A model generated the notes under the pieces. It was not told the DNA's origin. It did not search any database and was given only the letters and a program-made list of their open reading frames with translations. The position numbers and the translations under genes were made by a program. From assembly GCA_024234995.1 (NCBI GenBank), contig JACKNF010000001.1, positions 124,001 through 188,000 on the forward strand: DNA of 64,000 nucleotides. The letters run 5' to 3'. Source of the stretch: Gammaproteobacteria bacterium (GTDB taxonomy: Bacteria; Pseudomonadota; Gammaproteobacteria; Competibacterales; Competibacteraceae). Of this stretch, positions 9,100 to 17,259 are shown in pieces (positions within the stretch are counted from its first letter, which is position 1; each line of letters begins with the position of its first letter).

Positions 9100-10522
9100 C
9101 AGGGGCTTTTCAAGGTGAAGGTGCTCTGGTAAGAGTGAGGAGTTTTCTGCTGGAGCGGAGTTGGATGATGATTGAACTGAACCCCGTGCTGCGGTGTTTT
9201 GCCGAGCGTGCGCCCTTCCGGTGATGGTCCTGCGATCCTGGAGCGCTGTTTGAATGCCGAACAAGTGAATGAATGGTTCGAGCGGGTGTGAGGCCCAGCA
9301 CGCGACGTCTGTTGTTCTCCAGCGTTTGGAGTTGATGACCCAAGTGGTGCTGCGCCAACAACCCTCGGTTCATACGGCTGCCGCGCGGTGGCCGAGATCG
9401 GAGTGTCGGTCACCTCGGTCTCAACCAAGCTCAACGGCCTGGAGCCGAGCACCTCGGCGGCGCTGGTGGGCCATGCGGCCGAACAGGCGGAGGCGTTGAT
9501 TGAGGAACTGGCGCGGCCCGATCACCCTGCTGGCAGGAGTTCGGGTCAAGGTACTGGATGGCACCTGTCTGGAGGGGCGCGAGCATCGGCTGCGGAGACC
9601 CGCGCCAGCACGGCTGGGCCGCTGCCGGGCAAAGCGCTGGCGGTGTTTGATCCGGCACTGGACTTGATCACCGCGCTCTATCCCTGCGAAGACGCGTACA
9701 CGCAGGAGCGGGCGTTGTTGGGGCCGTTGTTGGCGGCGGTGCGGGCGGGCGGCTGTGGATCGCAGATCGCAACTTTTGCACCGCCATGGTTCCTGAGTGG
9801 GCTGGCCGCGGCGCGCGGGCGCTGATCCGCGAGCACGCGGGGCTGCGGTTCACGCCCTGAAGCGATGCGCGAGGCTTAGCCGGAGACACCGGGCGGTGGC
9901 CGAGCAATGGGTTCGACTGGGACCGACAACCGCGACGGCAGGGCTGCGGTTGCGACGCATCCGTCGGCGGCTGGATCGCCCCACCGCAACGGCGATGACA
10001 CGCTGTATCTGTTCAGCACGGTGCCCGTGGAGGTGGCCGATGCAGGGCCTGGCCGAGATGTATCGGCAGCGCTGGACGCTGGAGCGAGCTTTTCATCTGA
10101 CCACAGAACTGCGCTGCGAAGTCGATACCTGAGCTATCCCATAGCGGCGTTGTTCGCGTTGGCCTGCGCGTGGTGGCCTTCAACGGGTTGGGGAGTCGTG
10201 AAGGCGGCGCTACGCGCCGCGCACGGATTGAGGCCGCCGAGCAGGTCCAGGGTACTATCTGGCCATCGAACTGGGTAACGTCGCCGAGAGCCTGGACGTG
10301 GTCTCGATGCCCAAGACTGGGCGGTGTTCCAAACCGTTCCGCGCGCGATCTTCGCCCAGTGGCTCCAGCAACAGCCGCGCGGATCGACCTGCGCCGCTAT
10401 CGCAAGAGTCGACAGGCTCTAAAAACCGCGCCTAAACGGGTCCACGACCCCCAGCGGCCTCATGTCTCGGTCGCCCGCTTGCTTGCCCAGCGAGGCTAGG
10501 TCCCTTCACCTTGAAAGCCCTG
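9100..10522 (+). mobile_element. IS4-family element, degenerate copy 1
   Basis: Its ends are CAGGGGCTTTTCAAGGTGAAG (left, with an extra G and T) and the complement of CAGGGCTTTCAAGGTGAAGG (right), the same terminal repeat as the intact copy at 32381-33840. It is 1423 bp against 1460 bp for the intact copy. The interior is nearly identical to that copy, but many single-base losses break the transposase into short frames. It is inserted into the sensor domain of the GGDEF-EAL gene. Confidence 0.9.
9163..10500 (+). pseudogene. IS4-family transposase, multiply frameshifted
   Basis: It corresponds codon for codon to the intact 456-residue transposase at 32404-33774, from MMIELNPVLRCF to HVSVARLLAQRG. 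Every catalytic segment is still recognisable, but in different frames (for example FDPALDLITALYPCEDAYTQERALLG in one frame). Many of the changes are 1-nt deletions, for example CGCCCTTCCGG for CGCCCTTGCCGG near 9212. It cannot make a functional protein as written. Confidence 0.88.
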
Positions 10523-10533
10523 GTCTAGAACAG

Positions 10534-11129
10534 TTAATTGAAATGAATCAATCTTCTTCAGGGCAATTTGCGTGGCAGGGTATTAACAATGAAAAATACG
10601 GTTCTTCACGGGTTCTTGTGGAGGCAGCCGATTCAAGGGCAGATCATAGCTCCAATATGTTGATTTTAAGAGAGTCAATATCGGCTTGGCGTGCTGATCT
10701 TGGCCAAGAAGCCCACATTCCACGGAAACCCTCGAAGAGCCAAAAATACTTGATAAATTATTGGTCTATTATTCTTGAGCCTAATTTTTCCATACCAAAG
10801 TGGACTTTAATTGTTATTCAGTCAAAGAAAGATATATTAACAATTTTAGCTGATTTTAGAAATATTTTTGTAGTTGTCATCACACTAACAATTGCCATTG
10901 TAGTATTGTTAAGTGCTTATCAAATTCGTAGGAATCTAATTCCGATTGAGAAAATAATAGAAGGAATTAGTATATTGGGAATAAAATTTTGATAGACCTG
11001 TAGTTAATAGTGATGATGAGTTTAAGAGTTGCTTTCTTTAATAAGATGGGAGTTATAATAAATAAACAGCTTCAGACGTTGTCTGTAATGGCAGATATTG
11101 ATCGATTAATTTTATCAACTATGAAAATT
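10534..11129 (+). pseudogene. middle part of the split sensor gene (cache end, TM2, HAMP)
   Basis: It continues the sensor from LIEMNQSSSGQFAWQG through the second half of the cache domain (YWSIILEPNFSIPKWTLIVIQSK), a transmembrane helix (IFVVVITLTIAIVVLLSAY) and the start of a HAMP linker (RRNLIPIEKIIEG). After KF at about 10990 the frame breaks. The HAMP continues in other frames (DRPVVNSDDEF, then FNKMGVIINKQLQTLSVMADIDRLILSTMKI) up to the transposon end at 11129. Joining MKI to the sequence after 17272 gives MKIEDIVRIVLTRMNDI without a gap. So besides the two insertions there are at least two small indels here. Confidence 0.8.
11122..11129 (+). repeat. 8-bp target-site duplication of the 6.1-kb transposon
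   Basis: TGAAAATT is repeated exactly at 17265-17272. Removing one copy plus the transposon restores the reading frame of the GGDEF-EAL gene. Confidence 0.92.
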
Positions 11130-11307
11130 CGGCATTATGTAGCAGTCGCACAAAGCAAGTAGCCACTTAAATCGTTAAAATGTCTGCCATTCTACTACAA
11201 AAAGGACAAGGAAATGGCAGAATCCCACGTCATCAGCGCCTTAACCAGCAAGCGGTCAGAGCTTGCCGGAATCATCCAACGCCATAAACAAGAAATCACT
11301 CGTAGAG

Positions 11308-12406
11308 CTTACGCATTGACAAGCATCGTATGATGTGGTCGGTAAAGACGAACTCGGTCCACGAAGGTTTTCGGTTGATGAGAGTCATCAGTCGCCCATC
11401 GACAGCGCGTTGCACTTTGGCGATGTATGTTTCTTTTTTGTTGGGTGAGCCGCATTCGCCAACGGGGAATCGCTTGGCAGAGATCATGGAGATCAGCCAT
11501 GATAGCGTCAACCGGTTTTTGCTCCGCGAAGACTACACCCCGCGATTTGTTCGAGGAAGCCTGCTCCGGCTGAATTTTGAAGGTGGCACGATCAGTGTCG
11601 GACTGACAGTGTCTTGGATAAACCGTACAGCCAATTGATGGCCTTTGTTGGGCATTTCTGGTCAGGAAAACATCATGGCGTGGTGAAAGGGATCAATCTG
11701 ATCACGTTGTATTACACCGATCCGCACGGTCACCATCAACCGCTCGATTACCGCATTTACGATAAAGCCGAACAAGACCAAAAACGATTATTTTCGGAGA
11801 TGCTCATGGAAGTGTTGGCTTGGGACTCCAGCCAGCCTTTGTCACCGGCGATATTAGTATAGTAGCGCAGCAAATCTCAAGATGATTAAAACCATCATCG
11901 GGGATTTCTCTTTGCGCTGAAAGCAACCGTCGGGTTTCTGTGGAAAAAGGCCAATGGCTCCAGTACAACAACTGGCGATTCCGAAGACGGCTCGCTCGTG
12001 TACCTCCGGGGATTGGTACGGTCAAAGTGTTTCGGGAGTGGTTGAAAAACCAACCACCATTATGCCTTGTATCAGCCGAACGACGAGATTGGGTCGCTTT
12101 TGATCGTCCTGCTTTCCTCAAGCTCCGACCAACACTGGCAAATCGAGCAGTATCATCGGACGCTCAAACAAGTGTGCCACATCGAGCATTTTCAGGTCCG
12201 ACAACCCACCGCCATTCGCAATCATCTCTTTGCGGCGATCTGTGGCTATGTCCAATTGCAACGACTACAGGCTACCGACGTGATTCGTAATTGTTATCGT
12301 TTGCAGCGTGAGTTGTTTAATGAGGTGATTGCCACGTTTATTCAAGCCTTCGCCCCTAACTTGGGACACCTCAACCCACAATTCCAACCTCCTGTCAATG
12401 CGTAAG
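11308..12406 (+). mobile_element. IS701-like (IS4 superfamily) element, degenerate
   Basis: Inverted repeats CTTACGCATTGACA (11308-11321) and its exact complement (12393-12406) bound 1099 bp. Removal joins CGTAGAG to TCCTAACTCGG and restores the frame of the host gene; no target duplication is visible. Inside is a broken transposase. Confidence 0.75.
11330..12405 (+). pseudogene. IS701-like transposase, frameshifted
   Basis: Fragments in several frames follow the family order: an N-terminal helical part (LAEIMEISHDSVNRFLLREDYTP), then LDKPYSQLMAFVGHFWSGKH with VVKGINLITLYYTDPHG (first catalytic region), LDYRIYDKAEQDQKRL, a central WGLQPAFVTGDI-like stretch, and the C-terminal HWQIEQYHRTLKQVCHIEHFQVRQ with the catalytic Glu. 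The middle around 11850-12070 is especially disrupted. The element is almost certainly inactive. Confidence 0.72.
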
Positions 12407-12763
12407 TCCTAACTCGGTTATCTGAGGAAGTGAAAACCTTGGATGCGGCTATTAAACTGTTTGAACCTGAGTACCCTATTCACGATATCAAAAATAAGCG
12501 ATACCAGCGTAAAAACAGCTTTTTTTCACATGGTGAGGCCAATAAATTGGTGTTGGGAATTATCAGGCGAGGCCAGCCGATCACAGCTACAGAAATTATA
12601 GAAGAGTTAGCGACAATGAAAGACATCAGCAGTGATTCAGGCTCGTTCCAAAAATTTAAGGATGCAGTGAAATCCACCATTAGCCCGACTTCCGCTATTC
12701 GAGCCTCTGTGCGACGTAACTGGTTAATCTTTCAGTGCTGCATTGGCAAAGGTCGGCACTACA

Positions 12764-14586
12764 AGGCGGTTAGGCGATCTGTGCTTGGAGGTTCGAGGAG
12801 ATCCTCGGGAGTGGTTGCTCGGGCAGCCGCAAACGCAACCGATCCAGCAGGAGCTGTAACTCGGGCTCCGGCTCAGTGTATCGACTCAGGACCAGGGTGC
12901 GTCCGTCGGTGGTGGGCAAGTAGACATCGACCATCTGGACTGCAGCGAATTTCTCCAACGCAGACCTTGGGGTCAGACCGGGAGCCAGGGGGCGCAGGCG
13001 GGACTTGAGAGTAACCTGGAGGCAATAGGTGAGAAAAGCGACGAAAATATGTGCTTCAATCCGCCGGTCCACTTGATGGAAGATCGGGCGGATGCTCAGG
13101 TCACCTTTGAGTTCCTTGAACGCCTGTTCCACTTCAGTGAGTTGGATGTAATAGGCCCAGAGTTGCACCGGATCGTGCGTGGTAAGGTTGGTGCGTAGCA
13201 GGTAGCGACCCTCGCGATGACGGGTGAGGCGCAACTTCTTGCGGTTAAGGCGAAAGGTGAAGGTTTCGGGGGTGACCGGTTGATCTTTCTCCGGAATCTG
13301 GATCTTCACTAACCCATACGCCCGCCCGGCCTCTTTCTTTGCTGCGCCCAGCTTCAAGAGGAGCTGGTCGCGACTGGGGGCCTGCTGTTGGAGTTCATGC
13401 AGGCGTTTGCAAAGACGTTTGAGGCGACGCCGGCGCATCGCCTTTTCCTTGTCGCGACGTCCGGCGCTCAACGCCAAGACATAGGCCTCGTTGTCTTGTT
13501 GCAAGAGCTTGACGGTCACCTGCGCGCGCACCACTTGCCACGGCTGGTCGAGAAAGGATTTCTCCAGCTGGGTTAGACGCCCTTTCGGGGTGCCGACCAG
13601 ATAGTGTACCGGGGGGTCGGCGTTGCGCATCAGGGCCAGCGTCTCCTCAGTGGGAATCCCGCGATCCATGACCCAAACCCGGTCCGCCTTCCCGTACTGA
13701 CGCTCGATCTTGGCCAAGCAATCCGCCAGCGTCTGTTTGTCGAGGGTGTTCCCGGCCAGAACCTCGTAGGCGAGGGGGAAACCGCTGGGAGTGACGATCA
13801 GGGCGATGACGACTTGAACGCAATCGGCGCGTTTATCGCGACTGTAGCCGAACTTCCGCTGACCCGATTCCGGTGGGTCACACTCGAAGTAGGTACTGGT
13901 CAGATCGTAAAGAAGCACTTCGAAACAGGCCGCGAAGAGTGCTTGCCAACGGGCTTGCAAGTGGCAAAACAAGGCCTCGCGATGCGCCACGAGCTTGTCG
14001 AGACAGCGATAGAGGGTGTCGCTCTGGGCGATCGCGGAGTCCTCCCCCAACAGATCCCCCATGGCGCTGCGCTCGTACCAGCAGCGATGGAGACGCCATT
14101 CGCTGCCCGGGTCGATGAGGCGATAGGCCACCAACGTCTTGAGCACGTTTAGCCAGCGTGTCCCCTTGCGGCTTGGCCGCAAGCGCGTTGACCAGAAGGC
14201 ATCGAGTTCCAAGAGATCCCACAGTTCACAGGCGAGCCAACACGCGCCCCATTGACGCGGACGGCGCAGTTGCAGTCCGCTCAAGTCGACCTGTACCACT
14301 GCACAGGCCAACTCAGGGGCTGACCGGTCCTCCGGGAACAGGGCCATCCGAGCGGACGTGCTGCGGTCCTCGTCAAACACCTCAATCGAGCGGCACCAGG
14401 CCGCGCGCTGGGCATCGTTGATCTCGCCCAAATACAGCACATGGCGCTGCACCACCCGCCCGTCGGCGACGCGGCGGTTTTCTACCACGCTCCAATAGCG
14501 GTGCTCTTTGCCGTCTTTTTTGCGTGTCTTCGAGCGCAGGAACATGCCCAAAGTATGGAAAAAAAGACCAACCAGTTCAACAAACT
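12764..14586 (-). mobile_element. IS1634-family insertion sequence with 14-bp target duplication
   Basis: AGGTCGGCACTACA occurs directly repeated at 12750-12763 and 14587-14600, bounding 1823 bp. This is a long duplication, as known for some IS1634/IS1549-type elements. Terminal inverted repeats are weak (AGGCGGTT against AGTTTGTT). It holds one intact transposase and sits inside the MITE-like element. Confidence 0.82.
12770..14551 (-). CDS. IS1634-family transposase
   Basis: An intact 593-residue DDE transposase. N-terminal part: MGMFLRSKTRKKDGKEHRYW followed by VENRRVADGRVVQRHVLYLG. Core: the first Asp in LLYDLTSTYFE, then FGYSRDKRADCVQVVIALIV, the second Asp in VWVMDRGIPTEETL, and the Glu in YIQLTEVEQAFKELKGDLSIRPIFHQ. 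The end, MVDVYLPTTDGRTL, is typical of the family. Unlike its neighbours in this region it has no frameshift, suggesting a recent arrival. It is transcribed opposite to the passenger gene it interrupts. Confidence 0.93.
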   Translation of the reverse strand: MGMFLRSKTRKKDGKEHRYWSVVENRRVADGRVVQRHVLYLGEINDAQRAAWCRSIEVFDEDRSTSARMALFPEDRSAPELACAVVQVDLSGLQLRRPRQWGACWLACELWDLLELDAFWSTRLRPSRKGTRWLNVLKTLVAYRLIDPGSEWRLHRCWYERSAMGDLLGEDSAIAQSDTLYRCLDKLVAHREALFCHLQARWQALFAACFEVLLYDLTSTYFECDPPESGQRKFGYSRDKRADCVQVVIALIVTPSGFPLAYEVLAGNTLDKQTLADCLAKIERQYGKADRVWVMDRGIPTEETLALMRNADPPVHYLVGTPKGRLTQLEKSFLDQPWQVVRAQVTVKLLQQDNEAYVLALSAGRRDKEKAMRRRRLKRLCKRLHELQQQAPSRDQLLLKLGAAKKEAGRAYGLVKIQIPEKDQPVTPETFTFRLNRKKLRLTRHREGRYLLRTNLTTHDPVQLWAYYIQLTEVEQAFKELKGDLSIRPIFHQVDRRIEAHIFVAFLTYCLQVTLKSRLRPLAPGLTPRSALEKFAAVQMVDVYLPTTDGRTLVLSRYTEPEPELQLLLDRLRLRLPEQPLPRISSNLQAQIA

Positions 14587-14780
14587 AGGTCGGCACTACA
14601 GAGCCTTTTGCAGCGCGCGACGACGAACAATCAGCCACTTGTGAGCATTTTGGCGGGCAAAACCCATGCAAATTGGTCCCCGGAGGGTGCAAATAGCGGA
14701 AGTCGGGTTAGACGCCAGAAGAAACAAGGATTAATTGTTGAAACCAATATGGAGAATGAAGTAAGCGCATGGTCGGTAGC

Positions 14781-15790
14781 CTAGGTGGCCAGCCGCTCGG
14801 TAGTGCGGTTCCCTTGCCAGTAGCCGCACCAGTTGCGGGAGGTTGGTTTCTTGGAGCAGCGGCGGTAATATCAGCAAAGATTTCACCATTTGACCAACGA
14901 CGGGTGTCCTCGCGATAGGCGCACTCGTTGGCGTAAACATGAAGGTGCTGACTGCTCATCTTATGAACCTGACCCTTGTGCATACAGCGAAAACGAGAGA
15001 AATAGCTTTCCGCTTGGTTGGTACATTCGCCGTTTTCCCCATGTAATGCGTTGGTGGTTGACGCACTTCATTTCGTATAGGGCATGGAGAGCATCATAAC
15101 CGGTAGCCTCATCAGCATGAACGATTGCATCGCTTTAATATTGGCTTGCGCTAGTGCTTTCAGGTTTGCCTGATTCTCTGATTTCACCACAAAGATTTTC
15201 GTCTTGCTTGCGCCTTCCCCATGGGCACTACGTTCACGGATAGTAATTATGCAGCGTTTGTTTGGGTTCTGATTTTCCAGTAAGGCGGCGGTCTTTGCGG
15301 TCTTCTTTCTTGTTCTCGGGCGGATATAGTTGCCCACATAGCACCCGTCTATTTCGACTTCCCTTCTAGCATTTCATCCCCTTGGTATCGATCAAGATTC
15401 ACGCATCTTATGCATGAGGACGAAGGCGGTTTTGTACTGTACGTCCAAATCTCCGAAAGTTGCAGTGCGGAGAAGCCTTTGCCGTGTTGGTGTAAACGCA
15501 ATAGCGGCGATATAGACCCGTAGTGGCATTTATGGTGCGCAAACAGAGTCCCAGAGGTAACGCTGAAAGGTACTTCCTGCAGCGCCACTGTTTGCGGCTA
15601 CCGATCCAATAATGCTCAACGCAACCACAGCGCGGGCAGATCGGATCACCGTCGTTTCTGGCCAACGGCTCTTTGAAGAGGTCAAACGCGGCTTGGTCGG
15701 ACAGCCGGAAGATTTGCGCGAAGCGAAACGTGCGGCTTCGCCTTTAGCAGAAAGTGTTGCCCGTGTTGGTGCTTGCCGCTCATTGACTAG
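14781..15790 (-). pseudogene. IS1595-family transposase, frameshifted
   Basis: The N-terminus is seen in pieces (LSAKGEAARFA, then DQAAFDLFKEPLARNDGDPICPRCGCVEHYWIG with the zinc-ribbon cysteines). The catalytic part follows as VGNYIRPRTRKK, CIITIRERSAHGEGASKTKI and VKSENQANLKALAQANIKA. The end contains GQVHKMSSQHLHVYANECAYREDTRRWSNGEIFADIT and YWQGNRTTERLAT, stop at 14781. These are hallmarks of the IS1595 family. At least four frame changes make it inactive. It is probably the mobilising enzyme of the surrounding transposon. Confidence 0.82.
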
Positions 15791-15820
15791 AAACTCACCT
15801 TGTATTGACTGTGAGTTAAG

Positions 15821-15843
15821 AATAGTGACTAAAAGTCACTATT
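15821..15843. promoter_or_regulatory. perfect palindrome, likely operator for the HTH gene
   Basis: AATAGTGACT and AGTCACTATT are exact complements separated by AAA. A second weaker dyad (GCAC, 6 nt, GTGC) lies at about 15851-15864. The palindrome is 67 bp upstream of the HTH gene start, a suitable place for autorepression. A TTGACT at 15805 could be a -35 element. Confidence 0.5.
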
Positions 15844-15909
15844 TGTCAAGCACCAAATAGTGCTGTCACTTTTTTGATACCCTTGCTTCAAGTCATGCAG
15901 AGGTTATCC

Positions 15910-16109
15910 ATGAGAGCGAACCGATTTTCCAAGATTTTTGAGCGAGCTTAGAGGACTGGGGATAAACGACTACAAGCTCGCTGAGCTAACCGGGATCGAG
16001 CGAACCAGATTAACCAAACTTAGGTCTGGCGATAGAAAGCAGCCATCTTATGATGATGGTGGCGATTATGAATGTGTACAGGAAGGCGAAAACAAACCTA
16101 AACACTTAA
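15910..16109 (+). pseudogene. small Cro/CI-like HTH regulator (transposon passenger)
   Basis: The conserved part reads LSELRGLGINDYKLAELTGIERT followed by RLTKLRSGDRKQPSYDDG, a helix-turn-helix like those of small phage-type repressors. An ATG at 15910 starts RANRFSKI in another frame (one extra T near 15937). After YDDG a second shift gives AIMNVYRKAKTNLNT and a stop at 16109. With two indels it is probably dead, although a TTG-initiated reading from 15938 stays open for 144 codons. The paired palindromes upstream support a regulatory role. Confidence 0.6.
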
Positions 16110-16205
16110 GCAGGTTAACTTGCATAGCCTGCGTTTCTGTGTTGACCCCCATAGCCTGCACTATATACTTGCTCCTGCACTTTTGCAACACACAGAGAAT
16201 GCGAG

Positions 16206-17259
16206 ATGAGCACAGGTCTAAACAAAGTTATGGAAATTCACCAACAGGTTATAGTAACGGATTTACAAAAGAAAAAGGGCAGGGATTTAACCATGCAGTT
16301 TCAAATTTGCGCGGAGGAAGTCATCTATTGCTTTCAATTTGGCTTGAAATGTCGCGGATATGGCCCTATTGACTGCTGATGTTTGCCCACAGCGTAATTT
16401 CACCGAGATGCTATTGGGGATGAGCGACCCAAAGTAGATATTTATGATGCTTTGAAACCAGTGATATTAGGCGCTGCATTCGGCGATTCACCTAAAGACC
16501 TGAGCTATAACATTTCACAACACTGTGACCACTTCAAAGGAGAAAGGCGATTTACGATCCCAGGAAACCAGAATTATTTGCATTCCGTCGTTGCTCTATC
16601 AACAATTAAACACTGCTTATTCTCAACAGAATAAAACAGCAGTTAGTAGGCTTCTGCATGGATTAAAACCATCATTGATGATGAGGTGAAAAGCAGGTGT
16701 GCAAAAGGTGCTCGTAGATACTAGCCCTTTCTATGCTGGAGGAACCCACCTTGCTTGCGGTTGACGCATTAATTGTTCCAGTGCGGGTTGATGAGCACTC
16801 GCTAGAGTCTCTTGAGTTGTTATTCAAGCAACTCGCCGTCCCTACTAGGGATTTCAGGTTTGGAATGAACGTGTGGCAGGCAGGGTTCCAAAAATTGCTG
16901 CAATAGTAATGACAATGGTGGGATCGAAGAGTCAGAAAGCAGCTACCCTGACAGTGCATCCAAAATGTATATGAACGTGCATGACCCTAGCAGAACAACA
17001 TGCAACGCTTTTGCACATAATGATCCAAGCGATGCCTTCGTTATCACTGACGACTTTCATTCAGCGGGACGCATATCGGGCGCTCAACGCATCCCATCTC
17101 TGAGTTGCGAGTTGGAAAGTTCCATACTGTAGAGGCGGCGCTTGCAGTAATTCTTCCGCAGAGCGATACAAGAAGCAGCTCAAGTACCTAGCTTCTGATC
17201 TAATGAAGATCATCGGAGCGGCAGTGCGCCGCTCCACCCTTGTAGCGCTTGCTACATAA
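16206..17259 (+). pseudogene. ParA-like P-loop ATPase, frameshifted (transposon passenger)
   Basis: Pieces in different frames line up in ParA order: MSTGLNKVMEIHQQVIVTDL; FNHAVSNLRGG (start of the deviant Walker A region, the rest damaged); CPQRNFTEMLLG; VDIYDALKPVILGAAFGDSPK; IPGNQNYLHSVVALS; VLVDTSPFYAGGTHLA (Walker B-like); LIVPVRVDEHSLESLELLFKQ; PKIAAIVMTMVGSKSQ; and NDPSDAFVITDDFHSAGRISG. The last frame can be read to a TAA inside the right terminal repeat (17257-17259). ParA-like proteins act in DNA or cargo partitioning; this copy has lost its reading frame. Confidence 0.72.

Larger units (their letters stand above)
12684..14707. mobile_element. MITE-like element (about 187 bp without its insertion) with TTAG duplication
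   Basis: The left end CCCGACTTCCGCTATT (12684-12699) is repeated inverted at the right end (14692-14707); imperfect similarity continues a few bases further. Both sides carry TTAG (12680-12683 and 14708-14711). Taking out the IS1634 element and its duplication leaves 187 bp with no coding capacity, the profile of a miniature inverted-repeat element. Its removal restores the frame of the passenger gene (AVKSTI-RRQKKQG). Confidence 0.72.
11214..14783 (+). pseudogene. passenger gene for a small helical protein, interrupted by nested insertions
   Basis: Three segments rebuild one gene. 11214-11307 starts MAESHVISALTSKRSELAG after an AAGGA-type site. 12407-12683 continues as VLTRLSEEVKTLDAAIKLF to KFKDAVKSTI. 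14712-14783 ends RRQKKQGLIVETNMENE and then SAWSVA plus TAG. Removing the IS701-like element (11308-12406) and the MITE with its TTAG duplication restores one frame with no stops. The protein looks like a coiled-coil or helical domain followed by a small winged-helix-like end; similar short conserved proteins of unknown role are found near mobile elements. The reconstruction is strong; the function is unknown. Confidence 0.72.

Noticed and set aside
9269..10499. Several 60-145 codon frames in the degenerate IS4 copy
   Set aside because: They are pieces of one broken transposase, as comparison with the intact copy shows.
12430..13008. 192-codon frame crossing into the IS1634 element
   Set aside because: The first part belongs to the interrupted passenger gene; from about 12684 it reads MITE and antisense transposase sequence.
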